DNA of 64,000 bases, taken from contig NZ_AMQY01000003.1 of assembly GCF_000334215.1 (NCBI RefSeq), positions 1 through 64,000 on the forward strand, in the 5' to 3' direction. Shown here one piece after another: positions 54,728 to 64,000 of the stretch. Below the pieces are notes generated by a model, which was not told the origin of the DNA, did not search any database, and saw only the letters and a program-made list of their open reading frames with translations. Position numbers and translations under genes: made by a program. Every line of letters begins with the position of its first letter. Within the stretch, counting starts at the first letter, position 1. The stretch is from Vreelandella jeotgali Hwa (lineage in GTDB: Bacteria; Pseudomonadota; Gammaproteobacteria; Pseudomonadales; Halomonadaceae).

Positions 54728-56113
54728 ATGCCCCCAACCCTTTACGCTCCCGATACCATCGCGGCTCTGGCCACGCCGCCCGGGCGCGGCGGTGTCGGCA
54801 TCATCCGCGTATCCGGCCCTGACTGCCGGCAAATAGCCGCTACCATGCTTGGCCAGTGCCCGGCGCCGCGCTACGCCCACTATGGTCCTTTCTACAGGGA
54901 CGCCTTTCACGGCGAGCGCGATATTATCGACGAAGGCCTGGCGCTGTATTTCCCCGGACCGCACTCCTTCACCGGCGAAGACGTCCTGGAGCTCCACGGC
55001 CACGGCGGCCCGGTGATCATGGATCTGCTGTTATCGCGCTGTGTAGCGCTGAGCGCGCGCCTCGCACGCCCCGGCGAATTTTCCGAACGGGCGTTTCTCA
55101 ACGATAAGCTCGACCTGGCTCAGGCTGAAGCCATTGCCGACCTGATCGAGGCCAACTCGCGCTCGGCAGCGGAAAACGCCGTGCGCTCGCTTCAGGGGGA
55201 ATTTTCCCGACGAGTGGCAGCGCTGGTGGAAAAGCTGATCGAACTGCGCATCTATGTCGAGGCAGCCATCGACTTCCCCGAAGAGGAAATCGACTTTCTT
55301 GGCGACGGCCGGGTTGCCGCCATGCTGAACGCAGTGATGGACGAGCTGGGCGCGGTTCGCGCTGCGGCCGGCCAGGGCGCGCTGATGCGCGAGGGCATGA
55401 GCGTGGTAATTGCCGGGCGACCCAACGCGGGTAAATCGAGCCTGCTCAACATGCTGACCGAGCAGGACACGGCGATTGTCACCGACGTCGCCGGCACCAC
55501 CCGCGACGTGCTGCGCGAACATATCCACATCGACGGCATGCCGCTGCACGTCATCGATACCGCGGGGCTGCGCGACACGCCGGACGCGGTGGAAAAAATC
55601 GGCGTCGCTCGTGCCTGGGAAGAAATCGAAACCGCCGACCGCGTGTTGCTGCTGGTAGACGCCTCGGCCACCGATGCCACCGACCCCCACGCTATATGGC
55701 CGGAGTTTGTCGACCGCCTGCCGGATACCAACCGTCTGACGCTGGTGCGCAACAAGATCGATACCAGCGAAGAACCCCCGGAAACCGACTTATCCACACC
55801 TCATCCTATCGTCCGTCTCTCGGCCAAAACCGGAGCGGGTGTGGATAACCTGAAAGAGCATCTGAAGGCCATCATGGGCTTCAACGCCACCCCCGAGGGT
55901 CGCTTCTCCGCGCGCCGACGGCATCTGGACGCGCTGGATCGCGCGGCCGAGGCGTTGACCAACGGTCAGGGCCAACTGTCCGGCTTTGGCGCCGGTGAGC
56001 TGCTTGCCGAGGACCTGCGCGACGCCCAGCAGGCGCTGGGAGAAATTACCGGCGAGTTCAGCGCCGACGACCTCCTGGGTGAGATCTTCGGCAGCTTTTG
56101 TATCGGGAAGTAA
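54728..56113 (+). CDS. mnmE: tRNA uridine-5-carboxymethylaminomethyl modification GTPase MnmE
   Basis: MnmE with MnmG modifies the wobble uridine of several tRNAs. The 461-residue protein has the N-terminal folate-binding domain ([22 protein letters not shown] near residues 8-29), the GTPase G1 motif [25 protein letters not shown] and the C-terminal catalytic Cys motif FCIGK. GAGG lies six bases before ATG 54728. Two perfect DnaA boxes in inverted orientation lie inside the gene. MnmG, its obligate partner, is not downstream as it usually is. Confidence 0.96.
   Translation: MPPTLYAPDTIAALATPPGRGGVGIIRVSGPDCRQIAATMLGQCPAPRYAHYGPFYRDAFHGERDIIDEGLALYFPGPHSFTGEDVLELHGHGGPVIMDLLLSRCVALSARLARPGEFSERAFLNDKLDLAQAEAIADLIEANSRSAAENAVRSLQGEFSRRVAALVEKLIELRIYVEAAIDFPEEEIDFLGDGRVAAMLNAVMDELGAVRAAAGQGALMREGMSVVIAGRPNAGKSSLLNMLTEQDTAIVTDVAGTTRDVLREHIHIDGMPLHVIDTAGLRDTPDAVEKIGVARAWEEIETADRVLLLVDASATDATDPHAIWPEFVDRLPDTNRLTLVRNKIDTSEEPPETDLSTPHPIVRLSAKTGAGVDNLKEHLKAIMGFNATPEGRFSARRRHLDALDRAAEALTNGQGQLSGFGAGELLAEDLRDAQQALGEITGEFSADDLLGEIFGSFCIGK
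55790..55848. other. Inverted pair of DnaA boxes inside mnmE
   Basis: TTATCCACA (55790-55798) and TGTGGATAA (55840-55848) are perfect DnaA boxes on opposite strands, 41 bases apart, in the mnmE coding sequence. Confidence 0.65.
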
Positions 56114-56126
56114 ACAAAACGTAAGC

Positions 56127-57506
56127 ATGGCTAATTCCCCGGACTCGTCTCCCCTGGCGGCGGCGCTGGAAAAGCTACGCCACCGCCCCGAGTCGCTCAT
56201 CGACGTCGCCGAGCATGCGCTGGCAGCCCGGGTGCCTGCCTGGCAGGGCTACACCGCCTGGGCGCCGGACAGGGTGCGCGAGCAGGCTAAAAGCCTGGTA
56301 TCGCAGGCCCGCTCCGGCACTGCCTGCGGCCCCTGGTACGGACTGCCGGTTGCGGTCAAGGATAATATCGGCCTCGCCGTCTGGCCGCTGCACGCCGGCT
56401 GCGCAGAGCCGTTGCCCGCTGCCTGGCAGGGTGATGCCACGGTCACTGCCCGATGCCGCCGCGACGGCGCGCTGTTTACCGGGATCACCCGCAGCGTTCC
56501 CTTTGCCTTTACCAGCGTTGGCGTCACCCCGGACGGCCAGGGGCCGCGCAACCCCTGGGATACCGACCGCGTATGCGGCGGCTCGTCGAGCGGCGCGGCG
56601 GTCAGTATTGCCGAGGGCAGCGCCTGGCTGGCGCTGGGGTCGGACACCGCGGGATCGATCCGCGTGCCGGCGGCGATGACCGGCGGGGTAGGGCTCAAGC
56701 TGACCGCCGGCCGCTGGCCGATGAAGGGCGTGGTGCCACTCAGCCACACCCTCGACAGTCTGGGCGTGATGACCGCCAGCGTTGCCGACCTTGAGGCCGC
56801 CCTCAGCGCCTGCGGTGATCCCATGGTGCCAAAAGCGCCGCGACCGCTGGACAGGCTGCGGCTGGGCGTGTTGAATAGCGCACCGCGAGTCAACGCCGAG
56901 GCGGGGATCGACGAGACCTTTGCCCGAGTGCTACGCGAGCTGGAGACCACGGGCGCCCGGTGCGTCGATATCGATTTTCCCGAGGCGCGCGACGCCGACG
57001 CGCTGTTTCGGTCGGGCGGGCTGGTCGCCGCCGAGCTGGAGGCATTTCTGGCGCTCAAGCTGCCGTCCCGGCGCCGGCAGCTGGGGCCTCTTTTGGCCGA
57101 GTCGGTGGCACAGGGGGGAGACCTCTCGGCAGCCGATTACCGCCAGCGCCTGGCCGACTTTCAGCATCTGGGGCAGAGAGCGGCGCTGCGCTTTCGCGCG
57201 GCGGGCATCGATGCGCTGGTATTGCCTACCACACCGCTGACGCCGCCGCGTCGTGACGAGGTAGCAACACCCTCGACCTACGCCGCCGCCGACGCGCAGA
57301 TTCTGCGGCATACGGCCTTCATCAACTACCTGCGCTGGTGCGCCTTGAGTCTGCCTATCGGCGCGGATAATGTGGGCATGCCGGTGGGGCTACAGCTCGC
57401 CGTGCCCGGGTTTGCCGAGCCGCAGCTGCTGGCGGTGGCCGCCGCCGTCGAACGCTGCCTGGGCACTCCGGGCGAGCGTTTGGGCCTGCCGCCGCGTCCC
57501 CGATAA
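56127..57506 (+). CDS. Amidase signature family hydrolase
   Basis: This 459-residue protein has the Ser-cisSer-Lys triad of the amidase family: the Lys in LPVAVKDNIGLA near residue 75, and GGSSSGAAVSIAEGSAWLAL (near residue 152) with the second Ser and the nucleophile in LGSDTAGSIRVPAAMTGGVG. It would hydrolyse a small amide. The substrate is unknown; the lack of gatB/gatC neighbours argues against tRNA amidation. ATG 56127 lies 13 bases after mnmE. It opens an accessory set that continues with a transporter. Confidence 0.88.
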   Translation: MANSPDSSPLAAALEKLRHRPESLIDVAEHALAARVPAWQGYTAWAPDRVREQAKSLVSQARSGTACGPWYGLPVAVKDNIGLAVWPLHAGCAEPLPAAWQGDATVTARCRRDGALFTGITRSVPFAFTSVGVTPDGQGPRNPWDTDRVCGGSSSGAAVSIAEGSAWLALGSDTAGSIRVPAAMTGGVGLKLTAGRWPMKGVVPLSHTLDSLGVMTASVADLEAALSACGDPMVPKAPRPLDRLRLGVLNSAPRVNAEAGIDETFARVLRELETTGARCVDIDFPEARDADALFRSGGLVAAELEAFLALKLPSRRRQLGPLLAESVAQGGDLSAADYRQRLADFQHLGQRAALRFRAAGIDALVLPTTPLTPPRRDEVATPSTYAAADAQILRHTAFINYLRWCALSLPIGADNVGMPVGLQLAVPGFAEPQLLAVAAAVERCLGTPGERLGLPPRPR

Positions 57507-57538
57507 CAGCCATAACAATCCTCCAAGAGATATTCACA

Positions 57539-59104
<1,566 letters not shown>

Positions 59105-59106
59105 AG

Positions 59107-59979
59107 CTAGGCCAGCGCGCGGGTGATGAAATCGGCCATGGCACTGGCGCCGGGCGACAGGCTGCGCCCGGCAAGCTGCAGCAGGCCGATTTCACGCGCG
59201 ACCCGGGGCTCGCTAAGCGGCACAAACCGCAGCCGCTGGTACTCCTCGGGAAACGCCAGCTGCGGCAGCGTGGTCACCCCCAGCCCCGCCACCAGCATCG
59301 CCGTCAGCGACACCATGTTGGAAATATAAAAGGCATGGTGATCGCGCAGCGCCGCAGCATCGGTGCCCTGCAGCAGCCTTGAGGTGCCGTTGCCGATCAG
59401 ACTTTCTCCCATCAACTCCTGCCAGTGCACCGCCTCCCGGCCGGCGAACGGATGATCGTCGCGGCAGACCACGCCCAGCGCGTCGCGTAGCAACGGGGTA
59501 AAGCTCAACGCGGCGTTTCCTTCCCCCAGGCTCGTCAATCCCAGATCGACCTCACCGGCCAACACCTGGTCGCGGACAAAATCGGCGGTACCGTCGTGCA
59601 GGCTCACGCGGATGCCCGGATAGTCGGCGACAAAGTCGGCCAGCAGCCGGGGCATCAAGCGGCTGGCAACCGAGGGCACCGCGGCCATGTCCAGATGCCC
59701 GGCCTGGCGCTCGACCTGGGCGACAAGCTCGCCGCTCAGCCGGTCGTGCTGGGTCAGCAGTTCGCGAAAGCGCGGTACGCAGTAGCGGCCAAAAGGCGTT
59801 AGCGTCGCCTGGTTGCCACGCTCGAAAAGCGCTTCGCCCAGGCGGTTTTCCAGCTCGCGGATCGCCATCGACAGCGCCGGCTGGGTGCGGTGCACCTGGC
59901 GTGCGGCGGCGTGGAAACCGCCCTGATCCACCACCGCCAGCACGTAGCGCAGCGGTGTTATCTTGAGCTCGGGCAGCAT
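59107..59979 (-). CDS. LysR family transcriptional regulator
   Basis: This 290-residue regulator has an N-terminal winged helix-turn-helix (LRYVLAVVDQGGFHAAARQV, then TQPALSMAIRELENRLGEALF; residues about 10-50) and a periplasmic-binding-protein-like effector domain. GGAGGA lies five bases before ATG 59979. It is divergent from the aldehyde dehydrogenase, with a typical T-N11-A palindrome between, so it most likely controls the rightward operon. The inducer is unknown. Confidence 0.92.
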   Translation of the reverse strand: MLPELKITPLRYVLAVVDQGGFHAAARQVHRTQPALSMAIRELENRLGEALFERGNQATLTPFGRYCVPRFRELLTQHDRLSGELVAQVERQAGHLDMAAVPSVASRLMPRLLADFVADYPGIRVSLHDGTADFVRDQVLAGEVDLGLTSLGEGNAALSFTPLLRDALGVVCRDDHPFAGREAVHWQELMGESLIGNGTSRLLQGTDAAALRDHHAFYISNMVSLTAMLVAGLGVTTLPQLAFPEEYQRLRFVPLSEPRVAREIGLLQLAGRSLSPGASAMADFITRALA

Positions 59980-60046
59980 CACACTCCTCCTGAAACGACT
60001 GACACAGCGGCTATCCCCGAACATGGCAGGATGGTAAGTAAAGCTG

Positions 60047-60069
60047 ATCAATCAGTATTTATTATTGAT
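60047..60069. promoter_or_regulatory. Candidate LysR-type operator
   Basis: ATCAAT, 11 bases, ATTGAT is an interrupted palindrome of the T-N11-A class in the divergent region, 67 bases from the regulator start and 57 from the aldehyde dehydrogenase start. Confidence 0.7.
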
Positions 60070-60126
60070 TATCTTTATACAGACTGCGCGCCTAGCCTGT
60101 CATTACCAACGTTCAAGGAGGTAGTC

Positions 60127-61593
60127 ATGACACAGGCACAGTCCCCGTCTCATTCCCGGATCCATGCGCTTTACCTCAACGGCCAGTGGGTAGAGGGCGA
60201 AAGTCAGGTTGAAAACCGCAACCCGTCCGACTTGAGCGACGTCCTTGGCCACTACGCCCAGGCAAGCGTAGGCCAAATGAACGAAGCCGTCGCTGCCGCT
60301 CGTGAAGGGCAAAAAGTCTGGGGCAAAACCGGCCTGGAGCACCGCTACGGCGCGCTGATGGCGATCGGCGATGAGCTGATTGCGCGCAAGGCCGAGCTGG
60401 GTGAACAGCTTTCCCGCGAAGAAGGCAAACCGCTGGCCGAAGGCGTGGGCGAGGTGCACCGTTCGGGGCAGTTTTTCCACTACTACGCCGCCGAGGTGCT
60501 GCGCCAGATCGACGAGCGCGCCGAGTCGGTACGCCCGGGTGTCGAGGTCGATATTACCCGCGAGCCGGTGGGCGTGGTGGGCATCATCAGCCCGTGGAAC
60601 TTCCCGCTGGCTACCGCGGTGTGGAAGATCGCCCCGGCGCTGGCCTTCGGCAACGCGGTGATTTTCAAGCCCGCCAACCTGGTGCCCGCCAGCGCCTGGG
60701 CGCTGGCCGAGATTATCAGCCGCCAGAACCTGCCCGCCGGTACCTTCAACCTGGTCATGGGCACCGGTAGTTCGGTGGGCGACGCGCTGATTTCACACCC
60801 GGACATTCACGCCCTGAGCTTTACCGGCTCGCTGGAAGTGGGCCGCCGAGTGGCTTCTGCCACCGCGGCCAACCTGGTCAAGTGCCAGCTGGAAATGGGC
60901 TCCAAGAACGCACTGATCGTCGCCGACGACGCCGATCTCGACCTGGCCGTGGAGGCCGCCTTCGCCGGCGCTTACTCGGGCACCGGGCAGAAATGCACCG
61001 CCTCCTCCCGGCTGATCGTCACCGACAAGGTGCACGACACCTTCGTTGAGAAGCTGACGCAGAAACTGGAACAGGCAAAAGTCGGCCGAGCGTTGGAAGA
61101 CGGCGTGAACGTCGGTCCCCTGGCCAGCCAGAGCCAGCTTGATTCGAACCTCGAATGGGTCGAGCGCGCGCAAAACGACGGCGCCACCCTGGCCTTCGGC
61201 GGCGAGCGCCTGGCGCGCGACACCGACGGCTACTTCATGGCGCCAACGCTGCTGGTCGACACCACCAACGACATGGCGGTCAACCGCGAGGAAGTCTTCG
61301 GCCCCGTCGCCTGCGTCATTCGGGTAGCCGATGCCAACGAGGCCATCGAGGTGCTCAACGACACCCAGTACGGCCTGACTGCGGGCATCATCACCGATTC
61401 GCTGGCGCTGGCCACCGAGTTCAAGGCGCGCGCCGAAACCGGCTGCGTGATGGTCAACCTGGCCACCGCCGGTACCGATTACCACGTGCCCTTCGGCGGG
61501 CGCAAGAACTCCAGCTTCGGCCCGCGCGAGCAGGGGCGCTACGCCCGGGAGTTCTACACCGTGGTCAAAACCAGTTATATCAAGGCCAACTGA
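60127..61593 (+). CDS. NAD(P)-dependent aldehyde dehydrogenase
   Basis: This 488-residue enzyme of the aldehyde dehydrogenase superfamily has the Rossmann-region GIISPWNFPLATAVWKIAPAL (near residue 155), SFTGSLEVGRRV, the catalytic base Glu in CQLEMGSKNALI and the nucleophile Cys in GTGQKCTASS. It most resembles the 2-oxoglutarate semialdehyde dehydrogenase branch, but the substrate is not provable by eye. AAGGAGG precedes the ATG. A direct 15-bp repeat covers its stop codon. It leads an operon with an M19-like protein and an unknown protein. Confidence 0.9.
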   Translation: MTQAQSPSHSRIHALYLNGQWVEGESQVENRNPSDLSDVLGHYAQASVGQMNEAVAAAREGQKVWGKTGLEHRYGALMAIGDELIARKAELGEQLSREEGKPLAEGVGEVHRSGQFFHYYAAEVLRQIDERAESVRPGVEVDITREPVGVVGIISPWNFPLATAVWKIAPALAFGNAVIFKPANLVPASAWALAEIISRQNLPAGTFNLVMGTGSSVGDALISHPDIHALSFTGSLEVGRRVASATAANLVKCQLEMGSKNALIVADDADLDLAVEAAFAGAYSGTGQKCTASSRLIVTDKVHDTFVEKLTQKLEQAKVGRALEDGVNVGPLASQSQLDSNLEWVERAQNDGATLAFGGERLARDTDGYFMAPTLLVDTTNDMAVNREEVFGPVACVIRVADANEAIEVLNDTQYGLTAGIITDSLALATEFKARAETGCVMVNLATAGTDYHVPFGGRKNSSFGPREQGRYAREFYTVVKTSYIKAN

Positions 61594-61615
61594 GCCAAAG
61601 CCAACCGAGTCAAAG
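61586..61615. repeat. Two 15-bp direct repeats over the aldehyde dehydrogenase stop
   Basis: CCAACTGAGCCAAAG (61586-61600) is followed directly by CCAACCGAGTCAAAG (61601-61615). The TGA stop codon lies in the first copy. Confidence 0.75.
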
Positions 61616-61630
61616 CGTGAGGAGGCCGAT

Positions 61631-62638
61631 ATGTCACGGGACATGCTGATCGTCGACGGCTTGCAGTATTCCAACTGGTCGCGCGAGATTTTCCAGCAGA
61701 TGCGCGAAGGCGGCGTCGACGCCGTACACGCCACGCTGGTCTACCACGAAACCATCCGCGAAACGCTCTCGCGGATGGGCGAGTGGAACCGCCGCTTCGA
61801 GGCGCACAGCGATTTGATCATGCCGGTACGCGAGCCGGCGGACATCCACCGCGCACGCCAGCAGGGCCGCGTGGGTGTGTTCCTCGGCGCGCAGAACTGC
61901 TCGCCCATCGAGGACGATATCGACATGGTCGCGGTCATGCGCGATCTGGGCCTTCTGATCATGCAGCTGACCTACAACAATCAGACCCTGCTGGCCTGCG
62001 GCTGCTACGAGACCGAAGACAGCGGTATTACCCGCTTTGGCCGCCAGGTCATCCGCGAAATGAACCGGGTAGGGATGGTCATCGACATGTCCCACAGCGC
62101 CGAGCGCTCGACCCTTGAGGCGATTGAACTCTCCGAGCGCCCGGTGATTATCTCCCACGCCAACCCGGCGGCCTGGCAGCCGGCCAGGCGCAACAAGTCG
62201 GACAGGGTGCTCGGCGCCATCGCCGAGAGCAACGGCCTGCTGGGCTTCTCGGCCTACCCCTTCCACCTGAAGAACGGCCCCGACTGCACCCTGGCCGAGT
62301 ACTGCGCGATGATCGCCCGCACCGCGGACAAGGTCGGCGTGGAGCATCTGGGCATCGGCACCGACCTGTGCCAGAACCAGCCCACCTCGGTACTCGAGTG
62401 GATGCGCAACGGCCGCTGGTCGAAGGACATGGACTACGGCGAAGGCAGTGCCAGCAACGCCGGCTGGCCCGCTCCGCTGCCCTGGCTGCGCGATAACCGC
62501 GACTTCCCCAATCTGGTCGCCGGGCTGCGAGACGTTGGCTTCGCCGAGCACGAAGTCGCCGGCATCATGGGGCAAAACTGGGTCGCCCTGCTGGAACGCA
62601 CCACCGCGCCCCGACGCGCGGTGGCCTCGGTTGCCTGA
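61631..62638 (+). CDS. M19 membrane-dipeptidase-like protein lacking the usual metal ligands
   Basis: This 335-residue TIM-barrel protein is related to M19 dipeptidases. The N-terminal HxD zinc motif of that family is replaced (LIVDGLQYSNW), and the bridging Glu position reads GAQN. Two later His remain (DMSHSAE and ISHANPA), as does GIGTDL. Atypical members with a VIDGL start are linked to methylated-amine catabolism in Pseudomonas. It has no signal peptide, so it acts in the cytosol. AGGAGG precedes the ATG. It is probably not a classical dipeptidase. Confidence 0.8.
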   Translation: MSRDMLIVDGLQYSNWSREIFQQMREGGVDAVHATLVYHETIRETLSRMGEWNRRFEAHSDLIMPVREPADIHRARQQGRVGVFLGAQNCSPIEDDIDMVAVMRDLGLLIMQLTYNNQTLLACGCYETEDSGITRFGRQVIREMNRVGMVIDMSHSAERSTLEAIELSERPVIISHANPAAWQPARRNKSDRVLGAIAESNGLLGFSAYPFHLKNGPDCTLAEYCAMIARTADKVGVEHLGIGTDLCQNQPTSVLEWMRNGRWSKDMDYGEGSASNAGWPAPLPWLRDNRDFPNLVAGLRDVGFAEHEVAGIMGQNWVALLERTTAPRRAVASVA

Positions 62639-62663
62639 CGCGCGCCGTCACGGGAGGTGTAAC

Positions 62664-64000
62664 ATGATGGAACGTATTTCCCCGCGCGAAGAAAGCCTGC
62701 GCCTGCGCGCGCCGGAGCGGGTGATGGATCTTGAACGGCTTGGCAGCCTGCACGCCAGCCGTCTGAGCTTTACCCGCAGCCTGATACGCCAGATGGCGCG
62801 CCAGCGCTGGCAGATCAGCGCCACCCGTTTTGAGCTGGACAGCAACGGCCACGGCACCGCCATTTACCGGCTGCAAACGCCGTGCGGGCGCTATCACGGG
62901 GTCATCTTTTCCCAGCCGCTGCCCGATGACGCACGCTCGGACCGGGTGATTGCCGAGGCCTGGGACGTCACCTTCGGCGTTGTCGAAGGCGAGGTGGACG
63001 ATGCCCTGCTGGAACAGATGGCGGCCAACGTGCCGCTGCAGGAAGCCGGCCGCCAGCACCCGCGCCTGCTGGTACTGTCCCGGGCCAACCGCAGCCTGCG
63101 CAACTTCAATGCCTTTAGCCAGGCGCTTTCAGCGGGTCGCCAGCCGGATCCGGCCTGGCTGACTCGGGTGGGCTATCTTTACCGCACTACTGCGGTGTAC
63201 GGCAACGGCAAGTTCGGCATCGCCGACTTCGGCCGGCTCAGGGACAACCCCGACTTTCAGCGGCCGTTTTCCGCACAGATGCTCGCAGTCTACCTGCTGC
63301 GCCACTTTTCCATCCAGCAGGTCGAGCATATTGCCCGCTGCCAGGCGCCGGGTGTTGCCGTTGACCTGGCAACGCCGCTGAAACGCTACCTGGGTATCGG
63401 CAACTCCACGGGGCTGGGCATGGCGCCGTTTTTGATCAATCACCCGCAGCTGATCGAGCGTTGGGTAGCCAGCCGCGAACAGGCGCTGGCCCAGATCCAC
63501 GCCCAGCCGCCGAGCGAGGATCAGCGCGAGCGGCTGCTGGCGCTTCTCGACCGTGCCGGATGCCATCTGGCGCAGACCCTGACCGCCGATGCCGACCAGG
63601 AAAAGCGCAACGCCGCGACGGTATCGGAGCTGCCCGAGGTGTCTACCTGGCTGGCGCAGGTCCCGCTCACCGACAACCTCTGGCAGGAACTGACCGAATG
63701 GGGCCACCGAGCCTTTTCGCTGGAAACCCAGGAACTGATCAATACTCTGCTGCTGGAGCTGTACCCGGCGATTGTCGAGCCGTTCGAAAATCGCATGGGC
63801 GTGGACGAAGAGCTGGAGCTAACGCCGGAAATGCCGCTGGTGCGCTTGAAACAGCTCATTGAAACCCACTACGACTGGGCGCTGGCCTACGACTTCGACG
63901 ACCCCGACAGCCGCTACTGGTTCTGGTACCGCTCGGTGGAAAAGGAAGAGCCGCGCCTTGGGGTGCGCGGGCACGACCCCGGCGTTGACCGTGAACTCAA
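62664..64000 (+). CDS. Unrecognised large protein, truncated by the window edge
   Basis: An open frame starts at ATG 62664 (the next codon is also ATG) with GGAGG six bases upstream and runs to the end of the window, at least 445 codons. It has no signal peptide or membrane segment. Notable parts are LLVLSRANRSLRNFNAFSQA (near residue 138), YRTTAVYGNGKFGIADFGRL (near 172), the glycine-rich GIGNSTGLGMAPFLINHP (near 250), and the aromatic, acidic DFDDPDSRYWFWYRSVEKEE near the visible end. Codon use is like that of its neighbours. I recognise no family. It lies 25 bases after the M19-like gene and belongs to the same operon. Confidence 0.8.
   Translation, partial: MMERISPREESLRLRAPERVMDLERLGSLHASRLSFTRSLIRQMARQRWQISATRFELDSNGHGTAIYRLQTPCGRYHGVIFSQPLPDDARSDRVIAEAWDVTFGVVEGEVDDALLEQMAANVPLQEAGRQHPRLLVLSRANRSLRNFNAFSQALSAGRQPDPAWLTRVGYLYRTTAVYGNGKFGIADFGRLRDNPDFQRPFSAQMLAVYLLRHFSIQQVEHIARCQAPGVAVDLATPLKRYLGIGNSTGLGMAPFLINHPQLIERWVASREQALAQIHAQPPSEDQRERLLALLDRAGCHLAQTLTADADQEKRNAATVSELPEVSTWLAQVPLTDNLWQELTEWGHRAFSLETQELINTLLLELYPAIVEPFENRMGVDEELELTPEMPLVRLKQLIETHYDWALAYDFDDPDSRYWFWYRSVEKEEPRLGVRGHDPGVDREL

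Overview
The window looks like part of the chromosome of a halophilic gammaproteobacterium close to Halomonas (Halomonadaceae). This is an inference from high G+C, gammaproteobacterial gene orders (zapA-6S RNA-ygfA; ygfB-pepP-ubiH-ubiI; gpmI-envC-ctp; dnaA-dnaN-recF-gyrB) and the general character of the proteins. It carries the replication origin: oriC lies between dnaA and rpmH, at about 51.5-52.1 kb, and four perfect 16-bp parS centromere sites lie at 44.5-48.5 kb.

Region by region. 1-6 kb: a possible stable-RNA promoter pointing out of the left edge, pyrB, then a leftward run yibN-secB-rsmE-S1 protein-gshB-yqgE-ruvX. 6-19 kb: gpmI-envC-ctp rightward; ygfB-pepP-ubiH-ubiI leftward (ubiquinone hydroxylation); zapA, 6S RNA and ygfA; an unlisted 32-residue membrane peptide; ilvA and rpiA. 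19-45 kb: a long lipopolysaccharide region. It holds waaA, hldE, a family 9 heptosyltransferase, a Kdo kinase, a frameshifted unknown gene, a YrbL-like protein, several glycosyltransferases, the O-antigen ligase, a visibly A+T-richer wecE-acyltransferase-wecF module, an intact IS481-family element with its target duplication, ugd, an opgB-like gene, waaF, hldD and gmhB, with glyQ-glyS between. 45-56 kb: gyrB-recF-dnaN-dnaA leftward from oriC and rpmH-rnpA-yidC-mnmE rightward. 56-64 kb: instead of mnmG-rsmG-parAB there is an accessory set: amidase, NhaC-type antiporter, LysR regulator, aldehyde dehydrogenase, an M19-family protein lacking metal ligands, and a large protein I do not recognise that runs off the right edge.

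Functionally the window joins chromosome replication and partition (oriC, parS, dnaA, dnaN, gyrB, recF) with envelope building (heptose supply by hldE/gmhB/hldD, inner core by waaA/waaF/kdkA, outer core and ligation), cell division (zapA, envC) and core metabolism.

The observations most worth a second look are: parS sites written into the recF coding sequence and into a bidirectional terminator; an IS481 copy whose target duplication supplies its transposase stop codon; degenerate 13-15 bp tandem repeats recurring at gene boundaries; the 32-residue membrane peptide; the single-base frameshift in an LPS-cluster gene; and the unassigned catabolic set next to the origin.
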